From Pseudonocardia phyllosphaerae (GTDB lineage: Bacteria > Actinomycetota > Actinomycetes > Mycobacteriales > Pseudonocardiaceae), in the NCBI RefSeq assembly GCF_046546475.1, contig NZ_JBKGXS010000001.1:186001-250000 (forward strand): a DNA stretch of 64,000 nucleotides, in the 5' to 3' direction. Within the stretch, counting starts at the first letter, position 1. Each line of letters begins with the position of its first letter. Below, one piece after another: positions 56,632-64,000 of the stretch. The position numbers and the translations under genes are program-made. Under the pieces are notes generated by a model. It was not told the DNA's origin, searched no databases, and saw nothing but the letters and a program-made list of their open reading frames with translations.

Positions 56632-58608
56632 GTGAGGCCCCTGGTACACCGCCTGCGCGACCGGCTCGGCGTCCGCGCGACGTCGGCGCTGGCCGCGGCC
56701 GTCGCGATCGCGGTGGTCCTCGCGGCCGCGGGTGTGGGACTGGTCTACGGCCTCGAACGCGTGCTGATGAACAGCGTCGAGCAGACCGCCCGGGCCAGCA
56801 CCGAACAGCTCGGCACCCGGATCGAGGCGAACTTCTCCGGCACCGGCGACCCGAAGAAGAATGCGATCGAGGCGACCGGCAAGCGCACCGACATCACCCA
56901 GGTCGTCACCGCCTACAGCGACGAGACCGGGGCCCCGGACGACGTCGTCGGCTCCCGCGGCGCCCAGCAGGACGTCCAGATCATCGGCTCCTCGGACCCG
57001 CTCGGCGACCAGCCGCGGATGGTGCCGTGGCTGCTGGCGCCGGACGAGAGCCGCACCGAGCTCGGGGTGCCGGTGAAGCTGACCGACGGCCGCGTCTTCC
57101 AGGGCCTGGTCTTCGGTGAGGGCTTCCGCGCCGACGGCCGCCCGATCACCGTCTACGCCGCGATGGAGACCAGCTCGGTCACCGCGGCCGTCGACACGGT
57201 GAAGTGGCTGCTCATCGGCGGTATCCCGCTGCTGGTCCTGATCACCGGCTACTTCACGTTCCTGTTCGCAGGCGGCGCGCTGCGCCCGGTCGAGCGGATG
57301 CGCGCCCGGGTCGCCGGGATGGGCGAGCGGGACCTGTCGCAGCGGGTGCCCGAGCCGGCGTCGCACGACGAGGTCGGCCGCCTGGCCCGCACCATGAACC
57401 AGATGCTGGCCCGGATCGAGGAGTCCCAGCTGACCCAGCGGCGCTTCGTCGCCGACGCCAGCCACGAGCTGCGCAGCCCGCTGGCCACGGTCTCCACCGG
57501 CCTGGAGCTGCTCGGCGCGGGCATGACGAAGGACTCCGCGGACGGAGCGACGGTGGCGACCCTGCGCGGCGAGACCGCGCGGCTCACCACGCTGGTCGAG
57601 GACCTGCTGTTCCTGGCCCGCGCCGACGAGCGCGGCGTCGCCCCGAGCCGCGAGGAGGTCGACCTCGACGAGATCGTCGACGCCGAGCGCGGCCGTCCGG
57701 CGGGCGGCTCGGCGGTGACCGTCACGGTGCGCTCGGAGCCGGTGCGCGTCGTCGGGGACCGCAACCAGCTGGTCCGGGTGGTGCGCAACCTCGTCGACAA
57801 CGCCCGGCGGCACGCGTCGAGCACGGTGGCGGTGTCGCTGTACGCGTCGCACGGCGGCGCGGTGATCGACGTCGACGACGACGGCGCCGGCGTCCCCGAG
57901 TCCGACCGGCAGCGGGTCTTCGAGCGCTTCGTTCGGCTCGACGAGTCCCGCGCCCGCGGCGACGGCGGGTCCGGCCTCGGCCTGTCGATCGTCTCCGAGC
58001 TGGTGGCCGCGCACGGCGGGACCGTCGTCGCGCTGGAGTCACCCGAGCTGGGCGGGGCCCGGTTCCGGGTGACGATCCCCGCTGCCGGTACTGCCGGGGC
58101 CGACGAGGCGGGCGACGGCGACGCCGGTGCGCCGGAGGGGCCGGGTTCCGCGGACCCCGCCGAGGGGACCGGCACGGACGCCCCCGGTGCCTCGGCCGTC
58201 CCGGCGGGCGGTGCTGCGCGGCAGCGTCCCGAGCCCCCGCCGCCGTGGCGCCGTGCCCCGCAGCCGGCCGGCAGCCCCTACGACGACTACGCCACCCGTC
58301 CGATGCCGCGCTACGCCGACGAGCAGTCCGGCGGCCGGGGCACCGGGCAGGGCGCGGAGCCGGGCCCAGCTCAGGGCGCCGACCAGGGCGGCAGCTCGGG
58401 CGCCCGTCCCGCCGCCCCGGCCCGCGGCCGCCGCCGTGCCGGAGCGCACCGCAGCCGCGGCAACGGTTCCGGCAATAGCACCGGCGGCGGCACCGACAGC
58501 AACACCGACAGCAACGGCGAGGTCGGTGGCGCGGCGGGCCGGAGCCCGAGGAGCGGGGAGAACGCCGGTCAGGACGGCGGCGTCGTCGCCGGCTCCGACA
58601 TCCGGTAG
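56632..58608 (+). CDS. Sensor histidine kinase (OmpR-type) with long disordered tail
   Basis: The 658-residue protein has two membrane segments (about 18-40 and 191-213) flanking an extracellular domain of about 150 residues, a HAMP domain (LRPVERMRARVAGMGERDL), a HisKA helix with the phosphoacceptor His278 in FVADASHELRSPLATV, and a HATPase_c with N-box RNLVDNARRHA and G-boxes DDDGAGVP and GGSGLGLSIV. The catalytic core ends near residue 485. The remaining 173 residues are a Pro/Ala/Gly-rich low-complexity tail with a Gly/Asn/Ser stretch, which is unusual. I start at the GTG at 56632; a GTG seven codons earlier is possible. Its 3' end overlaps the convergent response regulator by 40 bp. Confidence 0.87.
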   Translation: MRPLVHRLRDRLGVRATSALAAAVAIAVVLAAAGVGLVYGLERVLMNSVEQTARASTEQLGTRIEANFSGTGDPKKNAIEATGKRTDITQVVTAYSDETGAPDDVVGSRGAQQDVQIIGSSDPLGDQPRMVPWLLAPDESRTELGVPVKLTDGRVFQGLVFGEGFRADGRPITVYAAMETSSVTAAVDTVKWLLIGGIPLLVLITGYFTFLFAGGALRPVERMRARVAGMGERDLSQRVPEPASHDEVGRLARTMNQMLARIEESQLTQRRFVADASHELRSPLATVSTGLELLGAGMTKDSADGATVATLRGETARLTTLVEDLLFLARADERGVAPSREEVDLDEIVDAERGRPAGGSAVTVTVRSEPVRVVGDRNQLVRVVRNLVDNARRHASSTVAVSLYASHGGAVIDVDDDGAGVPESDRQRVFERFVRLDESRARGDGGSGLGLSIVSELVAAHGGTVVALESPELGGARFRVTIPAAGTAGADEAGDGDAGAPEGPGSADPAEGTGTDAPGASAVPAGGAARQRPEPPPPWRRAPQPAGSPYDDYATRPMPRYADEQSGGRGTGQGAEPGPAQGADQGGSSGARPAAPARGRRRAGAHRSRGNGSGNSTGGGTDSNTDSNGEVGGAAGRSPRSGENAGQDGGVVAGSDIR

Positions 58609-59258
58609 CCGACCCCGCGCAGCGTCTCGATGCTCCGCGTCCCGAACGGGGTGTCGATCTTGCGCCGCAGGTAGCCGACGTAGACCTCGACGACGTTGAC
58701 CTCGCCGTCGTAGTGGGCGTCCCAGACCGAGCGGAGGATGTCGGTCTTGGTCACGACCTGCCCGGTGTGCAGCATCAGGTGCTCCAGCACCCCGAACTCG
58801 CGCGGGGTCAGCGGGATCTCGGTCTCGCCGCGGTGCACCCGGTGCGTCGACGGGTCCAGCGTCAGGTCCCCCACCCGCAGCACCGTCGGCGCGGGCTCCC
58901 CGGCGCGGCGCAGCAGCGCGCGCAGCCGGGCCTGCAGCACGACGAACGAGAACGGCTTGGTGAGGTAGTCGTCGGCGCCGAGGTCGAACGCGTCGGCCTC
59001 GTCGTACTCGCCGTCCTTCGCGGTCAGCATCAGCACCGGCGTCCAGACGCCCTGGCCGCGCAGGTGCTCGAGGATCCGGTAACCGGACAGGCCGGGCAGC
59101 ATGATGTCCAGGACGATCACGTCGTGCGAGCCGGTCAGGGCGGCGTCGAGCCCGGAGTTGCCGTCGTGCGCGACCTCGACCTCGTGTCCCTCGGTGGCCA
59201 GCCCGCGCCGGACGAGCTCGGCGAGCGGTTTCTCGTCCTCCACCAGTAGCAGCCGCAC
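58569..59258 (-). CDS. OmpR-family response regulator
   Basis: The 229-residue protein has a receiver domain (LLLVEDEKPLAELV, phosphorylated Asp51 in VIVLDIMLPGLSG, Lys in DDYLTKPFSF) and a C-terminal winged helix (LTPREFGVLEHLMLH then VVEVYVGYLRRKI). The GTG at 59258 has GGTGGAG upstream. It lies tail to tail with the kinase and overlaps it by 40 bp; the adjacency makes it the likely partner, though kinase and regulator usually share a strand. Confidence 0.92.
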   Translation of the reverse strand: MRLLLVEDEKPLAELVRRGLATEGHEVEVAHDGNSGLDAALTGSHDVIVLDIMLPGLSGYRILEHLRGQGVWTPVLMLTAKDGEYDEADAFDLGADDYLTKPFSFVVLQARLRALLRRAGEPAPTVLRVGDLTLDPSTHRVHRGETEIPLTPREFGVLEHLMLHTGQVVTKTDILRSVWDAHYDGEVNVVEVYVGYLRRKIDTPFGTRSIETLRGVGYRMSEPATTPPS

Positions 59259-59340
59259 GGTTCTCCACCGTAGAGGAGCACGGGGGGTTGCCTGCACGCA
59301 GCGGTGCGCCCCGGTCGCGAACCACGCCTGGACAGCCCCT

Positions 59341-59374
59341 GTTAACGACCGCTAACCTGTTAACGACCGTTAAC
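59341..59374 (+). promoter_or_regulatory. Doubled palindromic operator before the acyl-CoA carboxylase operon
   Basis: The 16-bp palindrome GTTAACGACCGTTAAC at 59359-59374 is preceded by a near copy, with one mismatch, at 59341-59356. The two centres are 18 bp apart, so bound dimers would sit on nearly the same face. The second copy abuts the ribosome site (GGGAGG) of the first gene. This pattern is typical of TetR-family repressors. Confidence 0.8.
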
Positions 59375-59386
59375 GGGAGGTCGGAC

Positions 59387-60967
59387 ATGGTGGTCCCCGA
59401 AGCCGCACCGAGACTCGGTACCGCGGTGGATCCGTCGAGCGAGCAGTTCGCCGCGAACGCGGCCGCGCACCGCGACCTGGTCGCGGACCTGAACGCGAAC
59501 CTGGCTCGGGCGAGGCTCGGCGGTCCCGAGCGCTCCCGGGCGCGGCACGTCGAGCGGGGCAAGCTCCTCCCGCGCGATCGGGTGGACGCACTGGTCGACC
59601 CGTCGTCGCCGTTCCTCGAGCTGTCCCCGATGGCCGCGCACGGCATGTACGACGACCAGGCCCCCGGCGCCGGGATGATCACCGGTGTCGGCCGGGTGGG
59701 CGGCCGCGAGGTCGTGATCGTCGCCAACGACGCGACGGTCAAGGGCGGCACGTACTTCCCGGTCACGGTGAAGAAGCACCTCCGCGCCCAGGAGGTCGCG
59801 AGCGAGAACCGGCTGCCCTGCATCTACCTGGTCGACTCCGGCGGCGCGTACCTGCCCGAGCAGGACAGCGTGTTCCCCGACCGCGAGCACTTCGGCCGGA
59901 TCTTCTTCAACCAGGCGCAGATGTCCGGCCGCGGCATCCCGCAGATCGCCGCGGTCCTCGGCTCGTGCACCGCAGGCGGCGCCTACGTCCCCGCGATGAG
60001 CGACGAGGCCGTCATCGTGAAGAACCAGGGAACGATCTTCCTGGGCGGCCCGCCGCTGGTGAAGGCCGCGACCGGGGAGGTCGTCACCGCCGAGGAGCTG
60101 GGCGGCGGGGACCTGCACGCGAAGACCTCCGGGGTCACCGACCACCTCGCCGCCGACGACGCCGACGCCCTGCAGAAGGTGCGGGCGATCGTCGGCACCC
60201 TCGGCCCGCGCGATCCCCGCCCGTGGGACGTGGCACCCACCGAGCCGCCCGCCGTCGACCCCGGCGAGCTCTACGGCGCGGTGCCGGTCGACTCGAAGAT
60301 CCCCTACGACGTCCGCGAGGTCATCGCCCGGATCGTCGACGGCTCCCGGTTCGCCGAGTTCAAGTCCGAGTACGGCACCACGCTGGTCACCGGGTTCGCA
60401 CACATCCACGGCCACCCGGTCGGGATCGTCGCGAACAACGGGATCCTGTTCTCCGAGTCCGCGGTCAAGGGCGCGCACTTCGTCGAGCTGTGCGACCAGC
60501 GCGGCATCCCGCTGGTGTTCCTGCAGAACATCTCCGGGTTCATGGTCGGTCGCGACTACGAGGCCGGCGGCATCGCCAAGAACGGCGCCAAGATGGTCAC
60601 CGCGGTGGCCTCCACCCGGGTGCCGAAGCTGACCGTCGTCATCGGCGGGTCGTTCGGCGCCGGGAACTACGCCATGTGCGGGCGCGCGTACTCGCCCCGG
60701 TTCCTGTTCATGTGGCCGAACGCGCGGATCTCGGTGATGGGCGGCGAGCAGGCCGCCACCGTGCTCGGCACCGTCGGCTCCGGCGCCGACCCGGACGAGA
60801 TCCGGGCGAAGTACGACGCCGAGGGCCACCCGTACTACTCGACCGCCCGGCTGTGGGACGACGGCGTGATCGACCCCGCCGACACCCGCACCGTGCTCGG
60901 CCTGTCCCTGTCCGTCGCCGCCAACGCGCCCGTGGCCGACCCGGCCCTCGGCGTCTTCCGGATGTGA
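59387..60967 (+). CDS. Acyl-CoA carboxylase beta subunit (methylcrotonyl-CoA carboxyltransferase type)
   Basis: The 526-residue carboxyltransferase moves CO2 from carboxybiotin to the acyl-CoA. It carries the AccD/PccB-type hallmarks: GGTYFPVTVKKHLRAQEVA, YLVDSGGAYLPEQD, GSCTAGGAYVPAMSDEAVIV and GGSFGAGNYAMCGRAYSP. The subfamily with SCTAGGAYVPAM and a downstream 3-methylcrotonyl/acyl carboxylase alpha subunit is the MCC beta (AccD1) type. The ATG at 59387 follows GGGAGG and two palindromic operators. It is the first gene of an operon with the biotin carboxylase and an acyl-CoA dehydrogenase, as in leucine degradation. Confidence 0.93.
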   Translation: MVVPEAAPRLGTAVDPSSEQFAANAAAHRDLVADLNANLARARLGGPERSRARHVERGKLLPRDRVDALVDPSSPFLELSPMAAHGMYDDQAPGAGMITGVGRVGGREVVIVANDATVKGGTYFPVTVKKHLRAQEVASENRLPCIYLVDSGGAYLPEQDSVFPDREHFGRIFFNQAQMSGRGIPQIAAVLGSCTAGGAYVPAMSDEAVIVKNQGTIFLGGPPLVKAATGEVVTAEELGGGDLHAKTSGVTDHLAADDADALQKVRAIVGTLGPRDPRPWDVAPTEPPAVDPGELYGAVPVDSKIPYDVREVIARIVDGSRFAEFKSEYGTTLVTGFAHIHGHPVGIVANNGILFSESAVKGAHFVELCDQRGIPLVFLQNISGFMVGRDYEAGGIAKNGAKMVTAVASTRVPKLTVVIGGSFGAGNYAMCGRAYSPRFLFMWPNARISVMGGEQAATVLGTVGSGADPDEIRAKYDAEGHPYYSTARLWDDGVIDPADTRTVLGLSLSVAANAPVADPALGVFRM

Positions 60968-60972
60968 GCCCG

Positions 60973-61173
60973 ATGCCCGCGATCCCGATGTCCGTCCCGG
61001 CTCCCGCCGGCACGCGTACCCCCGCCCGGCACGTCCCGGCCCGGCCCACCGCGGGGGACTCGATCCGTACCGCGATGGGCTCCTGGTGCTGGTCGCGCCC
61101 CACCGCGCGGGCCCGCACCACCGGCGCGCCGGCAGTGCCCACTCCGGTGCAGGTCCCGGCGGTGAGGCGCTGA
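60973..61173 (+). CDS. Possible 66-residue Pro/Arg/Thr-rich protein between carboxylase genes
   Basis: A frame of 67 codons runs from an ATG 5 bp after the carboxyltransferase stop to a TGA that overlaps the ATG of the biotin carboxylase (TGATG). The product is rich in Pro, Arg, Thr and Ala with a single tryptophan pair (GSWCWSR) and no known motif. The exact fit of both junctions suggests translational coupling rather than chance. The small epsilon subunits of actinobacterial acyl-CoA carboxylases lie in similar places but have a different, acidic sequence, so I do not assign it. Confidence 0.4.
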   Translation: MPAIPMSVPAPAGTRTPARHVPARPTAGDSIRTAMGSWCWSRPTARARTTGAPAVPTPVQVPAVRR

Positions 61174-63218
61174 TGTTCGACACCGTCCTGGTCGCGAACC
61201 GCGGCGAGATCGCCGTCCGGGTCATCCGGACGCTGCGCGAGCTGGGGATCCGCTCGGTCGCCGTGTATTCCGACGCCGATGCGGGCGCCCCGCACGTCCG
61301 CGCCGCCGACGAGGCCGTCCGGATCGGTCCGGCCGCGGCCGCCGAGTCCTACCTGTCGATCGACGCCGTGCTCGCCGCCGCCCGGGCCACCGGCGCGCAG
61401 GCGATCCACCCCGGTTACGGCTTCCTGTCCGAGAACACCGCGTTCGCCGCGGCCTGCGAGGACGCGGGGATCGCGTTCGTCGGGCCGCCCTCATCGGCGA
61501 TCGACGCGATGGGCGACAAGATCCGTGCCAAGCAGACCGTCGCGAAGGCCGGGGTCCCGGTCGTCCCCGGCTCCGACGGCGCCGGGCTCTCCGACGAGGA
61601 GCTCACCGCGGTCGTCACCGAGATCGGCTACCCGGTGCTGCTCAAGCCCTCGGCGGGTGGCGGCGGCAAGGGCATGCGCGAGGTGCACGACGCCTCCGGG
61701 CTGGCCGACGCCATCGCCGGTGCCCGCCGCGAGGCCCGCGGCTCGTTCGGCGACGACACCCTGCTCGTCGAGCGGCTGGTCACCACGCCCCGGCACATCG
61801 AGATCCAGGTGATGGCCGACCGGCACGGGAACGTGGTGCACCTCGGCGAGCGCGAGTGCTCGCTGCAGCGCCGCCACCAGAAGATCATCGAGGAGGCGCC
61901 GTCGGCGCTGCTCACCCCCGAGCAGCGCGAGCGGATGGGCGCCTCGGCCTGCGAGGCCGCCCGCGCCTGCGGCTACACCGGCGCGGGCACCGTCGAGTTC
62001 ATCGTCTCCGCCGACCGGCCCGACGAGTTCTTCTTCATGGAGATGAACACCCGGCTGCAGGTGGAGCACCCGGTGACCGAGGAGGTCACCGGCCTCGACC
62101 TGGTCGCGCTGCAGCTGCGGGCCGCGGCCGGGGAGCCGCTGCCGATCACCCAGGACGACGTCGTCCTGCGCGGGCACGCCGTCGAGGCCCGGGTCTACGC
62201 CGAGGCCACCGGGGTCTCCGACGGGGCCCTCACCTTCCTGCCCTCCGGCGGCACGGTGCTGGCCTGGACGCCGGCGCCGGGCGTGCGCACCGACGCCGGG
62301 ATCGAGACCGGCTCGGTCGTCGGCTCCGACTACGACCCGATGCTGGCCAAGGTGATCGCGCACGGCGCCACCCGGGACGAGGCGATCCGCAGGCTCGACG
62401 CCGCGCTGCGGCAGACGACGCTGCTCGGGCTCGACTCCAACATCGGGTTCCTGCGCGCCCTGCTCGCCGACGACGACGTCCGCGCCGGCGACATGGACAC
62501 CGGCCTGATCGGCCGCCGCGGCGCCGCACTGGCACCGGACGGTGTCCCCGGCGACGTGCTGGGCGCCGTGGCCGGGCAGGCGCTGCTGCGCCTGGAGCCG
62601 ACCGGCGAGATCGTCGACCCGTTCGACGTCCCCGGCGGCTGGCGGGTCGGCGAGCCCGCCTGGACCGTGCGCAGGCTGGTCGCGAGCGGCGCCGACGCCA
62701 CCGAGATCCGGGTCCGCGGCCGCGCCGCCGGGTTCGACCTCGCGGTCCCGGACGCCGCGACCGAGCGGGCCGAGGGTGCCGAACCGGCGACCGCGGTGGC
62801 CGGTGGCGCGACGGTGCGGTGCCGCACCGCCGCCGTCGCACCGGGGGTCGTCGAGCACACCCACGACGGCCGCACCCGCCGCTACGCGGTCGCCCAGGGC
62901 GCCGACGACGTCCTCTGGGTCGGGCGTGACGGGCTGGCCTGGGGCGTGCGCGAGCAGGAGCCCCTCGAGGCCGCGCGTACCGCGGCCGAGGGCGGCGGAC
63001 CGGTCGTCTCGCCGATGCCCGGCACCGTCACCGTCGTCGAGGTCGCCGAGGGCGACACCGTCGACGCAGGTCAGAAGCTCGTCGTCGTCGAGGCGATGAA
63101 GATGGAGCACGTGCTCACCGCCCCCGTCGCGGGGACGGTGCGCGAGCTGAAGGCACGAGCGGGAGGCACCGTCGCCAAGGACGCCGTGCTGCTCGTGGTC
63201 GAGGAGGAGACGGCATGA
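61173..63218 (+). CDS. Acyl-CoA carboxylase alpha subunit (biotin carboxylase plus BCCP)
   Basis: The 681-residue protein has an N-terminal biotin carboxylase (VLVANRGEIAVRVIRTLREL, IHPGYGFLSEN, LLKPSAGGGGKGMREV with the ATP loop, EFFFMEMNTRLQVEHPVTEE) and a C-terminal biotinyl domain with Lys643 in VVEAMKMEHVL. It carboxylates biotin with bicarbonate and ATP and works with the AccD-type protein upstream. This fused form is that of MCC alpha / AccA1. The ATG at 61173 has GGTGAGG upstream. It overlaps the next gene by 4 bp. Confidence 0.94.
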   Translation: MFDTVLVANRGEIAVRVIRTLRELGIRSVAVYSDADAGAPHVRAADEAVRIGPAAAAESYLSIDAVLAAARATGAQAIHPGYGFLSENTAFAAACEDAGIAFVGPPSSAIDAMGDKIRAKQTVAKAGVPVVPGSDGAGLSDEELTAVVTEIGYPVLLKPSAGGGGKGMREVHDASGLADAIAGARREARGSFGDDTLLVERLVTTPRHIEIQVMADRHGNVVHLGERECSLQRRHQKIIEEAPSALLTPEQRERMGASACEAARACGYTGAGTVEFIVSADRPDEFFFMEMNTRLQVEHPVTEEVTGLDLVALQLRAAAGEPLPITQDDVVLRGHAVEARVYAEATGVSDGALTFLPSGGTVLAWTPAPGVRTDAGIETGSVVGSDYDPMLAKVIAHGATRDEAIRRLDAALRQTTLLGLDSNIGFLRALLADDDVRAGDMDTGLIGRRGAALAPDGVPGDVLGAVAGQALLRLEPTGEIVDPFDVPGGWRVGEPAWTVRRLVASGADATEIRVRGRAAGFDLAVPDAATERAEGAEPATAVAGGATVRCRTAAVAPGVVEHTHDGRTRRYAVAQGADDVLWVGRDGLAWGVREQEPLEAARTAAEGGGPVVSPMPGTVTVVEVAEGDTVDAGQKLVVVEAMKMEHVLTAPVAGTVRELKARAGGTVAKDAVLLVVEEETA

Positions 63219-64000
63219 CCAGCGTGCAGGCACCCGAGCAGAGCACCTCCGCCGAGGAGTACGAACAGCTCCGCGCCTCGGTCGAGGAGTTCGCGCGCCG
63301 GGAGGTCGCCCCGGTCATCGGCGACCTCTACATCCGCGAGGAGTTCCCCTACGACATCGTCGCCAAGATGGGCGGGATGGGCCTGTTCGGCCTGCCCGTC
63401 TCCGAGGAGTACGGCGGCATGGGCGGCGACTACTACGCCCTCTGCCTGGCCCTGGAGGAGCTCGCCCGGGTCGACTCGTCGGTCGCGATCACCGTCGAGG
63501 CCGGCGTCGGCCTCGGCGCCATGCCGATATACCGCTTCGGCACCGACGAGCAGAAGGCCCGCTGGCTTCCCGACCTCGCCGCGGGCACCAGGCTCGGCGC
63601 GTTCGGGCTGACCGAGCCCGGCGGCGGCTCCGACGCAGGCGCCACCCGCACCACCGCCCGACTCGACGGCGACGAGTGGGTGATCAACGGGTCGAAGTGC
63701 TTCATCACCAACTCCGGCACCGACATCACCTCGGTCGTTACCGTCACCGCCGTGACCGGAGAGAAGCCCGGCGGCGGCAAGGAGATCTCGGCGATCCTCG
63801 TCCCGGCCGGGACGCCCGGGTTCACCGTGGGCGGCAAGTACTCCAAGGTCGGCTGGAACTGCAGCGACACCCGCGAGCTGTTCTTCGACGACGTCCGCGT
63901 CCCCGCGGAGAACCTGCTCGGCGAGCGCGGCCGCGGCTACGCCCAGTTCCTGTCCATCCTCGACGAGGGCCGGGTCGCGATCGCGGCGCTGTCGGTGGGG
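63215..64000 (+). CDS. Acyl-CoA dehydrogenase (isovaleryl-CoA type; cut by right edge)
   Basis: The frame is open to the window end (262 residues of about 390). It has the acyl-CoA dehydrogenase N-terminal and central domains: LRASVEEFARREVAPV, FGLPVSEEYGGMGGDYY, the flavin motif FGLTEPGGGSDAGATRTTA, FITNSGTDI and the start of the C-terminal domain. Its ATG overlaps the biotin carboxylase stop (ATGA). In this operon it should oxidise isovaleryl-CoA or another branched acyl-CoA, the step before the carboxylase. The catalytic Glu lies beyond the window. Confidence 0.9.
   Translation, partial: MTSVQAPEQSTSAEEYEQLRASVEEFARREVAPVIGDLYIREEFPYDIVAKMGGMGLFGLPVSEEYGGMGGDYYALCLALEELARVDSSVAITVEAGVGLGAMPIYRFGTDEQKARWLPDLAAGTRLGAFGLTEPGGGSDAGATRTTARLDGDEWVINGSKCFITNSGTDITSVVTVTAVTGEKPGGGKEISAILVPAGTPGFTVGGKYSKVGWNCSDTRELFFDDVRVPAENLLGERGRGYAQFLSILDEGRVAIAALSVG

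Noticed and set aside
1..64000. tRNA, rRNA, CRISPR arrays, IS or phage genes
   Set aside because: I saw no cloverleaf arms with a T-loop, no rRNA cores, no regular spacer arrays, and no transposase, integrase or phage structural motifs.

Overview
The window is about 74% GC, with GC-biased third codon positions, many GTG starts, many overlapping ATGA/GTGA gene junctions and many start codons only 6-8 nt behind a -10-like hexamer. The gene content (Rpf, L,D-transpeptidases, DUF1707, NERD, a fadA2/fabG4/htdX-type fatty acid module, a Rv1318c-like cyclase, an AccA1/AccD1/acyl-CoA dehydrogenase cluster) points to an actinobacterial chromosome, most likely Pseudonocardiales (Pseudonocardia-like). 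The taxonomic placement is inference. I see no rRNA, tRNA, CRISPR array, insertion sequence or prophage; this is mostly ordinary chromosome.

Layout. 1-13.4 kb: a methyltransferase running off the left edge, two divergent L,D-transpeptidases, an ABM monooxygenase, a tandem pair of DoxX-like membrane proteins, PadR, a second methyltransferase, an Rpf lysozyme-like factor behind a long structured leader, two alpha/beta hydrolases, a NERD protein, DUF1992, an ArsR-SRPBCC operon and DUF1707. 13.5-23.9 kb: a NarL-type two-component system, aroQ, a glyoxalase-like protein, a Gfo/Idh/MocA oxidoreductase, a POT peptide transporter, an NmrA protein beside an AraC regulator, a low-GC repeat island (21.6-22.0 kb), an MDMPI-domain protein, an SDR and a BFN nuclease-like protein. 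23.9-35.3 kb: an ABC exporter and a Bcr/CflA drug transporter, then a lipid module (acyl-CoA oxidase-like protein plus TetR, divergent from thiolase, FabG4-type reductase and MaoC hydratase), a 32-codon peptide gene and a DapC-like aminotransferase. 35.3-46.9 kb: a VC0807-type membrane protein, a HAMP-adenylate cyclase, an acyl-CoA synthetase, SIMPL, prolyl oligopeptidase, PxpA, an AviRa-like rRNA methyltransferase and PEP carboxylase. 47-52.7 kb: a complete fructose PTS (FruR, FruK, EIIA, EIIBC and HPr in one overlapping operon, PtsI divergent). 52.7-59.3 kb: an alpha/beta hydrolase, an ArsR sensor divergent from a P1B metal ATPase, TetR, and a convergent OmpR-type two-component pair. 59.4-64 kb: the start of a branched-chain (leucine) catabolism operon: carboxyltransferase, biotin carboxylase/BCCP and an acyl-CoA dehydrogenase cut by the right edge.

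How the genes work together. The fructose PTS makes fructose-1,6-bisphosphate and draws phosphoenolpyruvate, while PEP carboxylase next door uses phosphoenolpyruvate for anaplerosis. Acyl-CoA synthetase, acyl-CoA oxidase, thiolase, reductase and hydratase form a lipid-metabolism block under a TetR repressor. Several regulatory sites are readable by eye: a 19-bp-spacer MerR-type promoter before the ABC exporter, palindromes at both ArsR loci, an operator between tetR and the thiolase operon, and a doubled palindrome before the carboxylase operon. The least explained items are the low-GC repeat island, the 32-codon peptide gene with a perfect ribosome binding site, the tandem repeats inserted in frame in the acyl-CoA oxidase, and the long convergent overlap of the metal ATPase with a TetR gene.
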